Positions 1 through 7,793 of a stretch of DNA of 64,000 bases are shown here, piece by piece; positions within the stretch are counted from its first letter, which is position 1, and each line of letters begins with the position of its first letter. Under the pieces are notes generated by a model. That model worked only from the letters and a program-made list of their open reading frames with translations, was not told the DNA's origin and did no database searches. The stretch comes from an uncultured Eubacteriales bacterium (GTDB lineage: Bacteria; Bacillota; Clostridia; Christensenellales; CAG-138). The stretch is from assembly GCA_902765005.1 (NCBI GenBank), contig CACWYB010000007.1:1-64000 (forward strand), read 5' to 3'. The position numbers and the translations under genes are program-made.

Positions 1-2
1 GC

Positions 3-440
3 GCGGCCTCCAACGAGAACGGCGCCATGATGGGCTTCATGGGCATGAACATGGCCGGCAACATGGCGAACAACGTGACCGGCGGCCAGGGCGGCTTCGC
101 CGGCATGCATATGTATCAGCCCCCCACCCAGCCTGCGGCCCCCACGGCGGCTGCGCCGGCCGGCTGGACCTGCCCCAAGTGCGGCAAGACCGGCAACACC
201 GGCAAGTTCTGCGCCGAGTGCGGCGTGAAGAAGCCCGAGGAAGCCAAGGGCTGGACCTGCCCCACCTGCGGCACCGTGAACAAGGGCAAGTTCTGCCAGG
301 AGTGCGGCGCCAAGAAGCCCGCCGACGCCCCCCTCTATAAGTGCGATAAGTGCGGCTGGGAGCCGGCTGACCCCGCCAACCCGCCCAAATTCTGCCCCGA
401 GTGCGGCGATCCTTTCACGGACGACGATATCGTGAAGTGA
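3..440 (+). CDS. C-terminal part of an SPFH-domain / multi-zinc-ribbon protein (5' end outside window)
   Basis: The reading frame is already open at the window edge, so this is the 3' end of a longer gene. The visible part begins with a Gly/Met-rich linker ([14 protein letters not shown]), then a Pro/Ala stretch. It then carries three zinc ribbons of CPKCG...CAECG, CPTCG...CQECG and CDKCG...CPECG type, and ends in an acidic tail. This layout is usual at the end of YdjI-like SPFH (virion-core-like) proteins of Clostridia, where an N-terminal SPFH domain precedes the Met/Gly linker. The SPFH part cannot be seen here, so that assignment is inferred from the tail alone. An interspersed hairpin repeat starts about 10 bp after the stop. 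Confidence 0.6.
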   Translation, partial: AASNENGAMMGFMGMNMAGNMANNVTGGQGGFAGMHMYQPPTQPAAPTAAAPAGWTCPKCGKTGNTGKFCAECGVKKPEEAKGWTCPTCGTVNKGKFCQECGAKKPADAPLYKCDKCGWEPADPANPPKFCPECGDPFTDDDIVK

Positions 441-450
441 AAGGTGTTTA

Positions 451-600
451 TTGAAAGCTCGCACCTTTCTTGTAAGAAAGGTGCAGCCTAAGAACTTTCA
501 ACTGGGCAGCAAGGCTTTTGTGCCTGTACCCATTGACCTAATTTGCTTTTCTTTTTCCGCCGCTTTTTCTTTTCTCATGAAAAGAAAAAGCGGCAAAAAA
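451..600 (+). repeat. Interspersed two-hairpin element, copy A
   Basis: Begins TTGAAAGCTC. Hairpin 1 is at 461-484 (arms GCACCTTTCTT / AAGAAAGGTGC) and is followed by AAGAACTTT. Hairpin 2 is at 559-594 with outer stem GCCGC/GCGGC and T-rich/A-rich inner arms. Its 3' A-run touches the start codon of the next gene. Confidence 0.8.
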
Positions 601-602
601 AT

Positions 603-1295
603 ATGTCGCTTGTTGAGCAATTATCTCTTGAAAAAGCCAAGCTCATCGCCCTGTGCGGGGCAGGAGGAAAGACGTCCCTGCTCTACGCCCTGGGCCGAGA
701 GTGGGCCCTGCAGAAGGAGCGGGTGGCCCTGACCACCACCACCCATATCCAGCGGGAGATGCCGGAGGGCTGCCTGCTGTGGGACCGGCCCGATGAAGGA
801 AACCTGCTGTCCATCTGGCGGGCGGGGTTCACCCCCGTGGCGGGCATCCCCGCCGACCAATGGAAGCTACGGGGACCCACGGAGGAGATGTGGAACATCC
901 TGCGCAAAACAGCGGACCGAGTCCTGGTGGAAGCCGACGGCGCCGCCCGGTATCCGGTAAAATTCCCGGCGGTGTGGGAGCCGGTTATCCCCCAGTATAC
1001 GGATAGGGTGCTGGTTCTGGCGGGCCTGGGCGCCCTGGGCCGGCCCCTTCGTGAGGTGTGCCACCGGGCGGATCTGGCTCTGCAGAAGGGCGTTCTCCCC
1101 GAAGGTCCCCTGACGGAGGCGGAACTCGCCGCCCTGCTCATCCGGGGCTACGGCCGCTACGACCCTTTGTTCGTGCTGAATCAGGCGGACGACGGCGCGT
1201 CCTTCGCCCGAGCCGAGGCCGTGGCTGTCCGGCTGAAGGCGGAAGGGTTCGAGAGCGTTATCCTTTCGCTAAAAAACTTGAGGTTGAACAGGTAG
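603..1295 (+). CDS. yqeC: YqeC-like putative selenium-dependent hydroxylase accessory protein
   Basis: A 230-residue protein with a Walker A-like loop (CGAGGKTS) near residue 18, followed by the TTTTHI segment and a VEADGAA motif, as in the YqeC family found beside selenium-dependent molybdenum hydroxylase genes. YqeC proteins are predicted NTP-binding accessory factors for molybdenum hydroxylase maturation; the biochemistry is not established. The start chosen (MSLVEQ) gives the normal family N-terminus; the longer frame upstream only translates the repeat. No Shine-Dalgarno is visible, and the A-run of repeat hairpin 2 ends 2 nt before the ATG. No hydroxylase genes are in the window. A bidirectional terminator separates it from convergent ridA. 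Confidence 0.75.
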   Translation: MSLVEQLSLEKAKLIALCGAGGKTSLLYALGREWALQKERVALTTTTHIQREMPEGCLLWDRPDEGNLLSIWRAGFTPVAGIPADQWKLRGPTEEMWNILRKTADRVLVEADGAARYPVKFPAVWEPVIPQYTDRVLVLAGLGALGRPLREVCHRADLALQKGVLPEGPLTEAELAALLIRGYGRYDPLFVLNQADDGASFARAEAVAVRLKAEGFESVILSLKNLRLNR

Positions 1296-1296
1296 A

Positions 1297-1325
1297 AAAC
1301 GGGAGGGGTCAAGCCCCTCCCGTTT
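1297..1325. terminator. Bidirectional terminator between yqeC and ridA
   Basis: A perfect inverted repeat (AAACGGGAGGGG / CCCCTCCCGTTT, 5-nt loop) between convergent stop codons, with T-rich sequence on the plus side and an A-tract on the other. Confidence 0.8.
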
Positions 1326-1351
1326 CGTTTGACGGGATGCCCCGTGATTTT

Positions 1352-1729
1352 TTACAGCGTTTCCGCGATGGCCTCCACCTCCACCAGGACGCCCTTGGGC
1401 AGGGTCTTCACCGCCACGCAGGAGCGGGCGGGGCAGTCGCCGGTGAAGTACTTGGAGTAGACGGCGTTGAAGGCGGCAAAGTTCCCCATGTCAGAGAGGA
1501 AGCAGGTGGTCTTCACCACGGTGGACAGGGCTGCGCCGCCGGCCTCCAGCACCGCCTGCAGGTTCTTCAGGGCCTGCTCACTCTGTGCTTCGATGGTGTC
1601 GCCCGCGATCTCGCCGGTCTTGGGGTCCAGGGGGATCTGGCCGGAGGTGAACACCAGCTTGCCGGAGACCATGCCCTGGCTGTAGGGGCCGATGGCCCCG
1701 GGGGCTTTGTTGGTTTCGATCTTAGTCAT
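1352..1729 (-). CDS. ridA: RidA family reactive intermediate (enamine/imine) deaminase
   Basis: A 125-residue protein with the whole YjgF/YER057c/UK114 fold signature: AIGPYSQG near the N-terminus, the TSGQIPLDP segment, and the catalytic Arg in CPARSCVAV. RidA hydrolyses reactive enamine/imine intermediates such as 2-aminoacrylate made by PLP enzymes, protecting cytosolic PLP-dependent enzymes. Length is typical for the trimeric family. The start has a good Shine-Dalgarno (AAAGGAG, 7 nt before ATG). The gene is transcribed alone, with a repeat element in the gap upstream of its start. Confidence 0.95.
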   Translation of the reverse strand: MTKIETNKAPGAIGPYSQGMVSGKLVFTSGQIPLDPKTGEIAGDTIEAQSEQALKNLQAVLEAGGAALSTVVKTTCFLSDMGNFAAFNAVYSKYFTGDCPARSCVAVKTLPKGVLVEVEAIAETL

Positions 1730-1754
1730 GAGAAATCTCCTTTATAGGTAATGA

Positions 1755-1915
1755 TTTATAGCCTGATCCTTTTTCTTGAAAGAAAAAGGACCAAAAAGAA
1801 CTTTAAGAAGCTTTGTTTCTTTCGTTCCCTATCCCAATTATCCCGAATAAGTTTCTCTTTTTTAGGTTCCTTTTTTCTCTTTGTAGAAAGAGAAAAAAGG
1901 AACAAGAAAGAGAAA
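1755..1915 (+). repeat. Interspersed two-hairpin element, copy B
   Basis: Hairpin 1 (1766-1790, TCCTTTTTCTT/AAGAAAAAGGA) is followed by AAGAACTTTAAGAAG. Hairpin 2 is at 1866-1903 with outer stem GTTCC/GGAAC and inner arms TTTTTTCTCTTT / AAAGAGAAAAAA. It fills the gap between the ridA start and the ung stop. Confidence 0.8.
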
Positions 1916-1919
1916 GAGG

Positions 1920-2588
1920 TTAATACACGTTCCAATCGATGGGCGCCTGCCCGGACGCCTCCAGGATGGCGTTGGCCTTGGAGAAGTGGCGGCAGCCGAA
2001 GAAGCCGTTGTAGGCGGACAGGGGGCTGGGGTGCACGGTCTCCAGCTTCACATGGAGAGGGTTGGTGACCAGGGCCTTCTTACTCCGGGCGTTGGCCCCC
2101 CAAAGCAGGAACACCACCGGTGTGGTCTTGCTGTTCAGTTCCGAAATGATCCGGTCCGTCAGTATCTCCCAGCCCTTCCCTTTATGGCTGTTGGGCTCAT
2201 GCTCCCGAACGGTGAGCACGGTGTTGAGGAGCAGCACCCCCTGCCTGGCCCAGCAGGTCAGCTCCCCGTGAGCGGGCCGGTCGATGCCCACATCCTCCAT
2301 GAGCTCCTTGAAGATATTCTGCAGGGACGGGGGCGGCTCCACCCCCTTCTGCACGGAGAAGCACAGCCCATGGGCCTGGCCGGGGCCATGGTAGGGGTCC
2401 TGGCCCAGGATGACCACCTTGGTATCCGCAAAGGAGGTATACTTCAGGGCATTGAAGATGTTGTGCATGTTGGGGTACACCACATGATGGGAATACTCCT
2501 CAATGAGAAACTGCCGAAGCTGCAGATAGTAGGGCTTGTCAAATTCCCCCTTGAGCCGCTCGTCCCAGTCGTTGCCGATGTGCACCAT
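1920..2588 (-). CDS. ung: Uracil-DNA glycosylase
   Basis: Family 1 uracil-DNA glycosylase, which removes uracil from DNA to start base-excision repair. The catalytic motif [13 protein letters not shown] and the Leu-intercalation motif [13 protein letters not shown] are both present, with the usual length (about 222 residues). The start MVHIGNDW was chosen because AAGGAGG lies just upstream; a longer in-frame start has no ribosome site. It is followed upstream (co-directional) by an HTH gene. Nothing is unusual in the residues. Confidence 0.97.
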   Translation of the reverse strand: MVHIGNDWDERLKGEFDKPYYLQLRQFLIEEYSHHVVYPNMHNIFNALKYTSFADTKVVILGQDPYHGPGQAHGLCFSVQKGVEPPPSLQNIFKELMEDVGIDRPAHGELTCWARQGVLLLNTVLTVREHEPNSHKGKGWEILTDRIISELNSKTTPVVFLLWGANARSKKALVTNPLHVKLETVHPSPLSAYNGFFGCRHFSKANAILEASGQAPIDWNVY

Positions 2589-2657
2589 GGCCCTGCCTCC
2601 TTGCGGGTGATCTGATGCTTCCAGTATACCCTCTCTCGGCCCCAAAGGCAAGGCCCC

Positions 2658-3038
2658 CTAAAATGGTTTCAGCACCCCGATCTGCACCGCCGCCATGAGC
2701 AGGTCCGCCAATATCATCTCCCGCCACTTATACAGGGTGGAGGGACTCACGTTTAGCTCCATTGACAGCTTGACGATCTCGCTCCCCCGGGCCGGGTGTC
2801 CGGAACGGGGCGCGTCCAGGTGGTAGAGCCGGGCGAAGAACCGCTCCTTCTCCGGGTCCTTCCCCTTCAGGTCCGCCCGGACCCGCTCCACCGCCCAGAC
2901 CCAGCCTGCTTTCTCCGCATATTTGGGAGGCAAAGGCCGCTCCGCCGGGGCCGCCGCCTCGTAGCCCCGTAAATAACTCAGATTCTCCCTATATCGTTTC
3001 GCGTTCTGTTCCGCCACATGTCTCAGATTCAGCTGCAT
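2658..3038 (-). CDS. Small HTH protein, phage RinA/ArpU-like
   Basis: A 126-residue basic protein. The C-terminal half contains a clear helix-turn-helix stretch (SEIVKLSMELNVSPSTLYKW, about residues 86-105) followed by a long hydrophobic helix. This arrangement resembles sigma-region-4-like late activators of Gram-positive phages (RinA/ArpU type). The start was chosen at MQLNLRH because AAGGGG precedes it. No phage genes adjoin it; the only phage module in the window is about 48 kb away. It may be a stranded prophage regulator or a co-opted one. The family assignment rests on pattern only. Confidence 0.5.
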   Translation of the reverse strand: MQLNLRHVAEQNAKRYRENLSYLRGYEAAAPAERPLPPKYAEKAGWVWAVERVRADLKGKDPEKERFFARLYHLDAPRSGHPARGSEIVKLSMELNVSPSTLYKWREMILADLLMAAVQIGVLKPF

Positions 3039-3160
3039 GCGATCATCCCCTTTGCTTGTTTCGTCTGCCGCCAGTATAGCAAAGAAGCGCACCCCTGTCT
3101 TTCCCTTTATGGGACATATACCGATTCGTCCATAGGTAAGGAATGTGTATTTTTGTCGGC

Positions 3161-3189
3161 TTGCATCTTATCCGGATCGATGGTATAGT
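3161..3189 (+). promoter_or_regulatory. Promoter predicted to give a leaderless ksgA mRNA
   Basis: TTGCAT at 3161-3166, a 17-bp spacer and TATAGT at 3184-3189. The ATG of ksgA begins 7 nt after the last base of the -10 box, exactly where transcription is expected to start, and there is no Shine-Dalgarno. Confidence 0.65.
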
Positions 3190-3195
3190 CTTCCC

Positions 3196-3996
3196 ATGAG
3201 AGCGAGCAAAGCCTTTGTGGAGCAGGTCCTGGCCCGGGAGGAGCTGCTGCCCAACAAAAACCTGGGCCAGAACTTTTGCGTGGATAGTGCCGCGCTGCAG
3301 CGGCTGGTGGACGCTCTGCCCCTTGCGGGGCGGACGGTGCTGGAGATCGGCCCCGGGCTGGGCGGGCTGACGGAGCTGCTGCTGGAGGCGGGGGCCCGGG
3401 TCTGGGCCGTGGAAAAGGACCGGCGGTTGTGCGCGTTTCTGGAGCGGGACATGCCCCACGACCGGCTCACCCTGATCCAGGGGGACTGCCTGAAAACGGA
3501 CTACGGCTTTTTGCCTCCGGATTTCATCGCCGCCGGTAACCTGCCCTACTGCATCACCACGGACATTTTGACCATGCTCCTGTCCCTCAGCCCGGCGGGC
3601 ATGCTGCTCATGGTGCAAAAGGAGGCGGCGGACCGGTTCTTCGCCAAGCCTTCAGAGAAGAACTACGGGCCGGTGGCCATGGTTTCCCAGCTCTTTTACC
3701 GGGCGACTTTGGTGGGCGAGGTGCCCCCCGGCGCCTATGTGCCGCCCCCCACGGTGACCAGCGCCTTAGTGAAGCTGGAGAAGCGAACCGACCCTCCCCA
3801 GGAATCCCCACAATCTCTGTTAAAATTTGCAGCTGCCTGCTTGCGCATGCGGCGCAAGACGCTGTATAATAATCTTACCGATCGGCCGGGCCTGAAAGAG
3901 GTCCTGCGCGAAATGAACCTGAGCCCGGGGGTGCGGGGCGAGGCCCTTACTCCGGAGCAGGTGCTGGAGCTGTATCGGCGGCTGAACGCGGAATAA
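3196..3996 (+). CDS. rsmA: 16S rRNA (adenine-1518/1519-N6)-dimethyltransferase
   Basis: KsgA/RsmA dimethylates two adjacent adenosines in the 3' loop of 16S rRNA late in 30S assembly, using SAM. Visible motifs are NKNLGQNF (family N-terminus), the SAM-binding VLEIGPGLGGLT, acidic VEKD, GDCLKTD, and the catalytic NLPYCITT. Length (266 residues) is normal. The start was chosen at MRASKAF because the family begins shortly before the LGQNF motif. A well-spaced promoter places the start point of RNA on the ATG itself. A membrane-protein gene follows about 20 bp downstream. Confidence 0.95.
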   Translation: MRASKAFVEQVLAREELLPNKNLGQNFCVDSAALQRLVDALPLAGRTVLEIGPGLGGLTELLLEAGARVWAVEKDRRLCAFLERDMPHDRLTLIQGDCLKTDYGFLPPDFIAAGNLPYCITTDILTMLLSLSPAGMLLMVQKEAADRFFAKPSEKNYGPVAMVSQLFYRATLVGEVPPGAYVPPPTVTSALVKLEKRTDPPQESPQSLLKFAAACLRMRRKTLYNNLTDRPGLKEVLREMNLSPGVRGEALTPEQVLELYRRLNAE

Positions 3997-4017
3997 ACAT
4001 AAAGGAGATAGATGCAA

Positions 4018-4866
4018 ATGGAAAAAAAGCTTAAAAGAGTGCAGCGGGGCGCTGGCTTCGGCTTCGTGGTGCTGAAGATCCTGCGGATCCTGCTCATCGT
4101 CTGCGCGGTGCTGATGATCGGTTCGCTGATCTTCCTGGCCCTGTATAACGAAAACAACCTGCCCCTGGAGAACATTCAGGACGGCCTGCTCACCTTGGAC
4201 TTCTCCCAGTTCGGCATCAGCGGCATCCCCCAGATCGGCTCCCTCATTGAGGACGGCGTGCTGAAGGTGGAGCTCAAGGATCTGAAACTGGTGCTGATGA
4301 TGGCTGTGGGCGCCGGGCTGCTGGTGCTGGTGGCCACCTATGTGCTGCTGCTGGTGGCGGGGAACCTCTTCAAGCATATCAAAAAGGAGGATACCCCCTT
4401 CACCGCCGGCAACGTGCGCCGGCTACGCCTGCTGGGCACTCTGTATATCGTCTTCTGGGTCTGCGGCATGGTCCTGTCCTACTTTGTGGGCAGCGAGGTC
4501 ATCCGCCGGCTGACCCTGCCCACCGACCGGGTGTCCATCAGCCTGAACCTCATGTCCCTTGTTATCGCCCTGATCTTCTTCTTCCTGGCCCGCGTTTTCA
4601 GCTTCGGCAAGGCCCAGAGCGACGCCCTGGCCGCGGCTGCGCCCGCCTCCGTGGCCGAGCCTGTCCCCGTGGCCGAGCCTGCCCCCGCGCCGGTGTACGT
4701 CGCGCCCCAGCAGCCGGTCTACCAGGCCCCTGTGGTGACGCCTGAGCCCGCGACGCCCGCCCAGGAGCCCCTGGCCGCTCCCGAGGCCGTGCCCGCCGCC
4801 GAATCCGTCCCCGTGGCGGAAGCGGTGGAAGAGCCGACGGAGGAGATCAAGCTCCCCGAGGAATAA
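4018..4866 (+). CDS. DUF2975-like four-helix membrane protein with Pro/Ala/Val-rich tail
   Basis: About 282 residues. There are four predicted membrane segments (near residues 20-45, 100-120, 140-165 and 185-205). Between segments 2 and 3 lies PFTAGNVRRLRLLG, the signature seen in DUF2975 proteins. The last 80 residues are an unstructured repeat of Ala, Pro, Val and Glu (AEPVPVAEPAP and similar), unlike usual DUF2975 proteins, and would lie in the cytoplasm or on the surface depending on topology. Function unknown. AAAGGAG lies upstream; ATG at 4012 is an alternative start. It probably shares a transcript with ksgA and ends at a strong terminator. Confidence 0.6.
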   Translation: MEKKLKRVQRGAGFGFVVLKILRILLIVCAVLMIGSLIFLALYNENNLPLENIQDGLLTLDFSQFGISGIPQIGSLIEDGVLKVELKDLKLVLMMAVGAGLLVLVATYVLLLVAGNLFKHIKKEDTPFTAGNVRRLRLLGTLYIVFWVCGMVLSYFVGSEVIRRLTLPTDRVSISLNLMSLVIALIFFFLARVFSFGKAQSDALAAAAPASVAEPVPVAEPAPAPVYVAPQQPVYQAPVVTPEPATPAQEPLAAPEAVPAAESVPVAEAVEEPTEEIKLPEE

Positions 4867-4881
4867 GCAAATCCCAACGAA

Positions 4882-4922
4882 AACAGCCGGGAAGGAAGCC
4901 CTTTCCCGGCTGTTCTTTTTTC
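4882..4922 (+). terminator. Intrinsic terminator after the DUF2975-like gene
   Basis: Stem ACAGCCGGGAA / TTCCCGGCTGT followed by TTCTTTTTT, between two convergent genes. Confidence 0.85.
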
Positions 4923-4927
4923 CCCCG

Positions 4928-6259
4928 TCAAAGATCCAGGCGCGCCATGTCCGCTAGGGTCTCCCTTCGGACAACCACGCGGGCCTGGCCCCCTTTGAGC
5001 ATGACCACCGGCGGACGGAGCATCCGGTTGTAGCCGGAGGCCATGGAGAAGTTGTAGGCCCCGGTGGTGCACACCGCCAGGATATCCCCCCGTCGGGTGG
5101 CGGCGGGCAGCAGGATGTCCGGCTGGATGATATCCCCGCTCTCGCAGCACCGGCCCACCAGATCGCAGCGCATGTCCGGCGCCTCGCCCATGCGGCTGGC
5201 GTTCAGGCAGGTGTACGCCGACCCATAGAGGGCGTAGCGGGGGTTGTCGGACATGCCCCCGTCCACAGGCACATAGCGCTTGTAGCCGGAGATCTCCTTG
5301 ACGGCCCCGGCGGTGTACAGGGTCATGCCCGCGTCCGCCACGATGCTGCGGCCCGGCTCCATAAGGATTTGGGGCATGGGCAGCCCCAGCTCCCCGCAGA
5401 GGCGAACCAGGGTCTCTTTCACGGAGCGAATCTTCTGCGGAATGTTTATAACGGGGTCGCTCTCCACGTAGCGCACGCCATAGCCCCCGCCCAGGTCCAG
5501 GGCCCGGGCCAGATACCCGGTCTTCTCCCGCATGTCACGGATGAAATGCATCATCACCTCCGCGCTCCGCTCGAACACATCTTCCCAAAACACCTGGGAG
5601 CCCACATGGCAATGGAACCCCTCCAGAATCAGATGAGGCTGCTCCAGGGCCAGGCGCACAAAGGTCTCCGCCTGGCCGGTTTCGATGGGCACGCCGAACT
5701 TGGAATCCACCTGGCCCGTGCTCACGGCGGCGTAGGTATGAGGGTCGATGCCGGGCGTGATGCGCAGGAGCACCCGCTGCCGCCGATCCCGGCGGGCCGC
5801 CTGGGCTTCCAGGGAGAGCAGCTCCTCCTCCCCGTCCGCCACAAAGCAGCCCACCCCCGCGTCCAAAGCGAAGGCGATGTCCTCCTCCGTCTTGTTATTG
5901 CTGTGGTAGTAGACCCTCTCCATGGGGAATCCCGCGGCTTGGGCGGTGTAGATCTCGCCCGGGGAGACCACGTCCAGGCCCAAGCCCTCCGCCGCCGCGA
6001 TGCGGCACATCTCTTTGAAAGAGGCGGCCTTGCTGGCGTAGAGGACCAGGGAGCCCGGGGGGAAGCAGTCTTGGAAGGTGTCCCGGTAAAGGGCGCAGTT
6101 GTGGCGGATGCGGTCCTCATCCATGAGATACAGGGGGGTGCCAAAGGTCCGAGCCAGGGAAACGACGTCCTGCCCGGCAAAGCGCAGGCGGCCGTCCTGC
6201 CGGCTCAGGTTGGGGCAGAGGTTCGTCTCGGGGCAAAGGGTGGATCGGGGGGCGGTCAT
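4928..6259 (-). CDS. lysA: Diaminopimelate decarboxylase
   Basis: Fold-type III PLP enzyme making L-lysine from meso-diaminopimelate, the last step of lysine synthesis. Motifs: YASKAASF with the PLP lysine, HCHVGSQ, the Gly-rich LDLGGGYGVRY, the EPGRSIVADAG phosphate-binding segment and CESGD at the dimer active site. Length is about 443 residues. The start MTAPRST has AAAGGAG 8 nt upstream; the longer frame runs into the riboswitch terminator and is rejected. A lysine riboswitch with terminator lies between promoter and gene, so expression should fall when lysine is plentiful. Confidence 0.95.
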   Translation of the reverse strand: MTAPRSTLCPETNLCPNLSRQDGRLRFAGQDVVSLARTFGTPLYLMDEDRIRHNCALYRDTFQDCFPPGSLVLYASKAASFKEMCRIAAAEGLGLDVVSPGEIYTAQAAGFPMERVYYHSNNKTEEDIAFALDAGVGCFVADGEEELLSLEAQAARRDRRQRVLLRITPGIDPHTYAAVSTGQVDSKFGVPIETGQAETFVRLALEQPHLILEGFHCHVGSQVFWEDVFERSAEVMMHFIRDMREKTGYLARALDLGGGYGVRYVESDPVINIPQKIRSVKETLVRLCGELGLPMPQILMEPGRSIVADAGMTLYTAGAVKEISGYKRYVPVDGGMSDNPRYALYGSAYTCLNASRMGEAPDMRCDLVGRCCESGDIIQPDILLPAATRRGDILAVCTTGAYNFSMASGYNRMLRPPVVMLKGGQARVVVRRETLADMARLDL

Positions 6260-6283
6260 GGGGCAGTTCTCCTTTGGTTGCCA

Positions 6284-6316
6284 GCAAAAAAAGCCGATGC
6301 GTTCGCGCACCGGCTC
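6284..6316 (-). terminator. Riboswitch-controlled terminator of lysA
   Basis: On the minus strand GAGCCGGTGCG / CGCATCGGCT followed by seven T residues, placed between the lysine riboswitch and the lysA ribosome site. It is the expected expression platform of the switch. Confidence 0.85.
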
Positions 6317-6369
6317 ACCTTGACCTCTGTTCGCCCCCCCAGGCAGGGGCAGCGCAGGCAATCAATGCA

Positions 6370-6530
6370 TAGCTCTCCGCAAACGCGACAGTCGTCCGGA
6401 TGTTCTCCGGATGCCCAGGCCGGTTATGCGACCCACCGACCTTCGGCAGCGACCCCTTTTGGCTGCGGGCAACGGCTCCGCCTGCCTTTTGCACCCGCCC
6501 TACTCTTGATACGCTGCGCCTCTATCCTTT
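6370..6530 (-). ncRNA. Lysine riboswitch (L-box)
   Basis: The minus strand shows the hallmarks of the lysine aptamer in order: GGATAGAGGCGC, AAGAGTAG, GCCGAAGG, GGGCATCCGGAG with its complement CATCCGGAC, GACTGTCGCG and GCGGAGAGCTATG. It sits between a promoter and an intrinsic terminator upstream of lysA. In known L-boxes lysine binding stabilises the aptamer and favours the terminator. The element order, spacing and target gene make this assignment strong, though only cmsearch would confirm it formally. Confidence 0.92.
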
Positions 6531-6551
6531 AATTGCTGTGAAATTGCCCCT

Positions 6552-6580
6552 ACTGTACCACGGTCGACGGCGTTCGTCAA
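6552..6580 (-). promoter_or_regulatory. lysA promoter
   Basis: Minus strand TTGACG (6575-6580), 17-bp spacer, TACAGT (6552-6557), about 20 bp upstream of the riboswitch. Confidence 0.7.
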
Positions 6581-6606
6581 GAGGATAATATATTATTTTC
6601 CACAGG

Positions 6607-6716
6607 TGTTTTTGTTTGCGCCTAAAAGAAAAGCTTAGGAAACGGATAGCGCCCGGTTTCCTAAGCAATTTAGTATGGTTAAAGTTCTTTTGGACACCTT
6701 TTCTTGCTTTTAAGCT
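6607..6716 (-). repeat. Interspersed element, degraded copy C
   Basis: Contains AAAGAAAAGCTTAGGAAAC, TTTCCTAAGC and AAAGTTCTTTTGG in the inverse order and half of hairpin 1 (CCTTTTCTTG). Its right end overlaps the stop of the HNH gene. Full hairpins are not preserved. Confidence 0.55.
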
Positions 6717-7780
6717 ATTCTTGCACCTTTACGACGATTACATTTCCAGCATAAAGTTTGAAGGTTTTCTTCAGAAGTAATCCCTCCCTTGGAAACGGGT
6801 ATAATATGATCGACTTCCAGAAGAAGGTTCGGCTCACGATCAGTCGAATTACCACACAACTGGCAGGTATAATCATCCCTCTCAATAATCATGTGCCTTA
6901 GCTTAGGCGTCATAAGACGCCGCTGTCCTTCAACGCTCTTGGAAAATTTTACGGATTCTGCCAGATAATGGATAAAGCGATTCATCATTTTTATATCCAT
7001 TTCAATATCAAACCGCGTCCCTGAATTTCCTCCGGGGCTAATGTATCGAAATGAATATGTTGGAAAATACAATTCATCAAACTTAAACTCTTTGAAACCG
7101 AGTTCTCTTTCGAGACTTTTAGGGGCAATCGCCCGAATTAGCCACGGAATCTTTTTATCAATTTTCTTCAAAATCCCTTTCTTTTTCCGAATAAGCAGAT
7201 ATTTGCCTTCTTCTGCGGCGCTGAAATTGTTAAGTACTTCTTCAAATCCCGCTAATGACTCCTCATTCGCCTTGATGTTAAAGTATTTACAGATATACTT
7301 GAAAGGTTGCTTTCTTGCGCTGTCACAAACTTGACGGGAGCAATCATATACATTGGACGAGTATCTTGCTGATTGCACCATTCGCTTTTTATAGTTATAC
7401 CTGCTAATGTTTGTGAATGAAGCCTCACCATAATCCGTTTTCTTTACGTTTAGAAAAGAATCGCGCAAATCTTGTATATGCTGATTCAGTTCGTTGCATT
7501 CTGTAATGTATCGAACAATTTTGTTTTTGATTGCAAGAAAAGATGAGCCTGTAAAGTAGATTCGAGGAATAAAAGAAATCAGAACGACCAACAGAAAGAA
7601 AGTGGCTCCTGCAACGAAAGCAACACCCGGGAAAGTATCACGAACATAATGATACGTCAGCGCCCCGATTCCCGCTGAAACCAGAACACAAACAAACCAT
7701 ACCCATCCACTGCTAAATAGGTCTTTCTTTTCCTTGTATTCCACGATGTGACTATTCCTTCCCAAACAGTCCTCAAGCAT
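6710..7780 (-). CDS. Membrane-anchored HNH endonuclease-domain protein, AT-rich
   Basis: About 356 residues with two layers. There are two N-terminal membrane segments (about residues 26-46 and 50-72), then a lysine-rich middle region. The C-terminal HNH nuclease (about 290-356) has the order CQLCG, LEVDHIIPVSKGG, ENLQTLCWKCNRRKG, so both zinc-knuckle Cys pairs and the HNH core are intact. Base composition is plainly more AT-rich than its neighbours, which suggests recent acquisition. It starts 8 bp after recR without a Shine-Dalgarno, but a perfect TATAAT lies 7 nt before the ATG. Role unknown; a nuclease held at the membrane could be a defence effector. Confidence 0.7.
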   Translation of the reverse strand: MLEDCLGRNSHIVEYKEKKDLFSSGWVWFVCVLVSAGIGALTYHYVRDTFPGVAFVAGATFFLLVVLISFIPRIYFTGSSFLAIKNKIVRYITECNELNQHIQDLRDSFLNVKKTDYGEASFTNISRYNYKKRMVQSARYSSNVYDCSRQVCDSARKQPFKYICKYFNIKANEESLAGFEEVLNNFSAAEEGKYLLIRKKKGILKKIDKKIPWLIRAIAPKSLERELGFKEFKFDELYFPTYSFRYISPGGNSGTRFDIEMDIKMMNRFIHYLAESVKFSKSVEGQRRLMTPKLRHMIIERDDYTCQLCGNSTDREPNLLLEVDHIIPVSKGGITSEENLQTLCWKCNRRKGARIA

Positions 7781-7787
7781 ATGATAG

Positions 7788-7793
7788 ATTATA
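7788..7793 (-). promoter_or_regulatory. Perfect -10 box overlapping the recR stop codon
   Basis: TATAAT on the minus strand, 7 nt before the HNH-gene ATG. No convincing -35 was found. It would give a leaderless or 1-nt-leader mRNA. Confidence 0.45.
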
